Origin: Rhizobiaceae bacterium
GTDB taxonomy: Bacteria; Pseudomonadota; Alphaproteobacteria; Rhizobiales; Rhizobiaceae
Direction: 5' to 3'
DNA: 5,705 nucleotides
Assembly (NCBI GenBank): GCA_014380965.1
Contig: JACMIV010000335.1
Coordinates: 1-5,705, forward strand
In this document: one piece after another, positions 4,952 to 5,705 of the stretch
Position numbering within the stretch: position 1 is the stretch's first letter
Layout: every line of letters starts with the position of its first letter
The notes under the pieces: model-generated
What the model saw: only the letters and a program-made list of their open reading frames with translations
Database searches by the model: none
What the model was told of the DNA's origin: nothing
Made by a program: the position numbers and the translations under genes

Positions 4952-5705
4952 ATGGCCGAGGCGACATCCACCCATTCCTCCTTTGGACGACTCTACAGGT
5001 CGGTCGTCGTCGGCGTGCCCTATCTCTGGCTCGGCGTCTTCTTCCTGCTGCCGTTCCTCATCGTCCTCAAGATCTCGCTGTCCGAGACCGCGATCGCACA
5101 GCCGCCCTACGTGCCGGTCTTCGTCTTCGACAGCTTCGCAGGCTTCATGCAGGCCTTCCGCCAGCTCGATTTCGGCAGCTATGCCTGGATCCTGGACGAT
5201 CCGCTCTACCTGAACTCCTACCTTTCCTCGCTTCGCATCGCCGCAATCTCGACGGCGCTGGCGCTCCTCCTTGGATACCCCTTCGCCTACGGGATGGCGA
5301 AGGCGCCGCCGAGCATCCGGCCTATCCTCGTCATGCTGACGATCCTGCCGTTCTGGACGAGCTTCCTCATCCGCGTCTACGCCTGGATCGGCATTCTCAA
5401 GAACGAGGGACTGCTCAATCAATTCCTGATGTGGACCGGCCTCATCTCCGCGCCGCTGCAGATCCTCAACACCGAGATCGCGATCCATATCGGCATCGTC
5501 TATTCCTACCTGCCCTTCATGGTCCTGCCCGTCTATGCGGCGCTGGAGAGGCTCGACAGCCGGCTCGTCGAGGCGGCGCAGGATCTCGGCGCGCCGCCCT
5601 GGCGGGCGTTCTGGACCGTCACCGTGCCGCTGTCCGCCTCGGGCATCGTCGCCGGCTGCCTCCTCTGCTTCATCCCGATCGTCGGCGAGTTCGTCGTGCC
5701 CGATC
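4952..5705 (+). CDS. potH: PotH-type polyamine ABC transporter permease, 3' end beyond the window
   Basis: The first 251 residues of a permease that forms half of the inner-membrane polyamine channel; the other half would be PotI. E. coli PotH is 317 residues, so roughly 60-70 are missing past the right edge. Predicted membrane helices are near residues 21-42, 93-113, 124-147, 174-195 and from about 230. The cytoplasmic EAA loop that docks on the ATPase is clear: LDSRLVEAAQDLGAPPWRAF (201-220), with E207-A-A and G213, followed by WTVTVPLSASGI. The segments ILPFWTSFLIRVYAW and IPIVGEFVVPD are typical of PotH/PotB permeases. There is no sign of damage in the visible part. The start has a strong Shine-Dalgarno sequence and lies 10 bases after potG, so both genes are on one transcript. 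Confidence 0.95.
   Translation, partial: MAEATSTHSSFGRLYRSVVVGVPYLWLGVFFLLPFLIVLKISLSETAIAQPPYVPVFVFDSFAGFMQAFRQLDFGSYAWILDDPLYLNSYLSSLRIAAISTALALLLGYPFAYGMAKAPPSIRPILVMLTILPFWTSFLIRVYAWIGILKNEGLLNQFLMWTGLISAPLQILNTEIAIHIGIVYSYLPFMVLPVYAALERLDSRLVEAAQDLGAPPWRAFWTVTVPLSASGIVAGCLLCFIPIVGEFVVPD

Noticed and set aside
4901..5488. A 195-codon minus-strand open frame opposite potG/potH.
   Set aside because: It is a charged, low-complexity mirror of the hydrophobic permease gene, with no family match.

Overview
This window looks like chromosomal DNA from an alphaproteobacterium, probably of the Rhizobiales/Hyphomicrobiales. The basis is the high G+C content with strong G/C preference at third codon positions, a short-chain fatty-acyl (ScfR-type) regulator of the kind common in that group, and a potFGHI-type polyamine transporter close in sequence to rhizobial forms. 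The genus cannot be fixed from the sequence alone. All genes lie on the + strand and are tightly packed; the longest gap without a gene is about 170 bases.

Layout. From the left edge to about 1020 is the C-terminal two thirds of an XRE/ScfR-type transcriptional regulator (relatives: RamB, PrpR, PccR). Its N-terminal helix-turn-helix lies outside the window. An 8-C tract at 884-891 puts the gene out of frame. The conserved cysteine-rich tail is still encoded, one frame over, and would end at 1020; the frame as it stands runs on to 1127 with 78 unrelated residues. From 1141 to 1932 is a soluble aspartyl/asparaginyl beta-hydroxylase-family Fe(II)/2-oxoglutarate oxygenase. From 1929 to 2429 is a GNAT acetyltransferase that probably starts at a TTG overlapping the previous stop codon. 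After a 172-base gap comes the start of a polyamine uptake operon: potF (2602-3699, periplasmic binding protein), a perfect 10-bp hairpin between genes, potG (3772-4941, ATPase) and potH (4952 to the right edge, permease, cut off). potI would be expected just past the right edge.

How the genes work together. PotF captures putrescine or a related polyamine in the periplasm and delivers it to the PotH/PotI channel, which PotG drives with ATP. The hairpin between potF and potG fits the usual need for more binding protein than transporter. The hydroxylase and acetyltransferase look translationally coupled and may modify the same or related substrates; the sequence does not say which. The regulator probably belongs to fatty-acyl/propionyl-CoA metabolism and may be an unrelated neighbour.

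I see no mobile element, CRISPR array, RNA gene or convincing novel system. The most notable item is the homopolymer frameshift that separates the regulator from its cysteine cluster.
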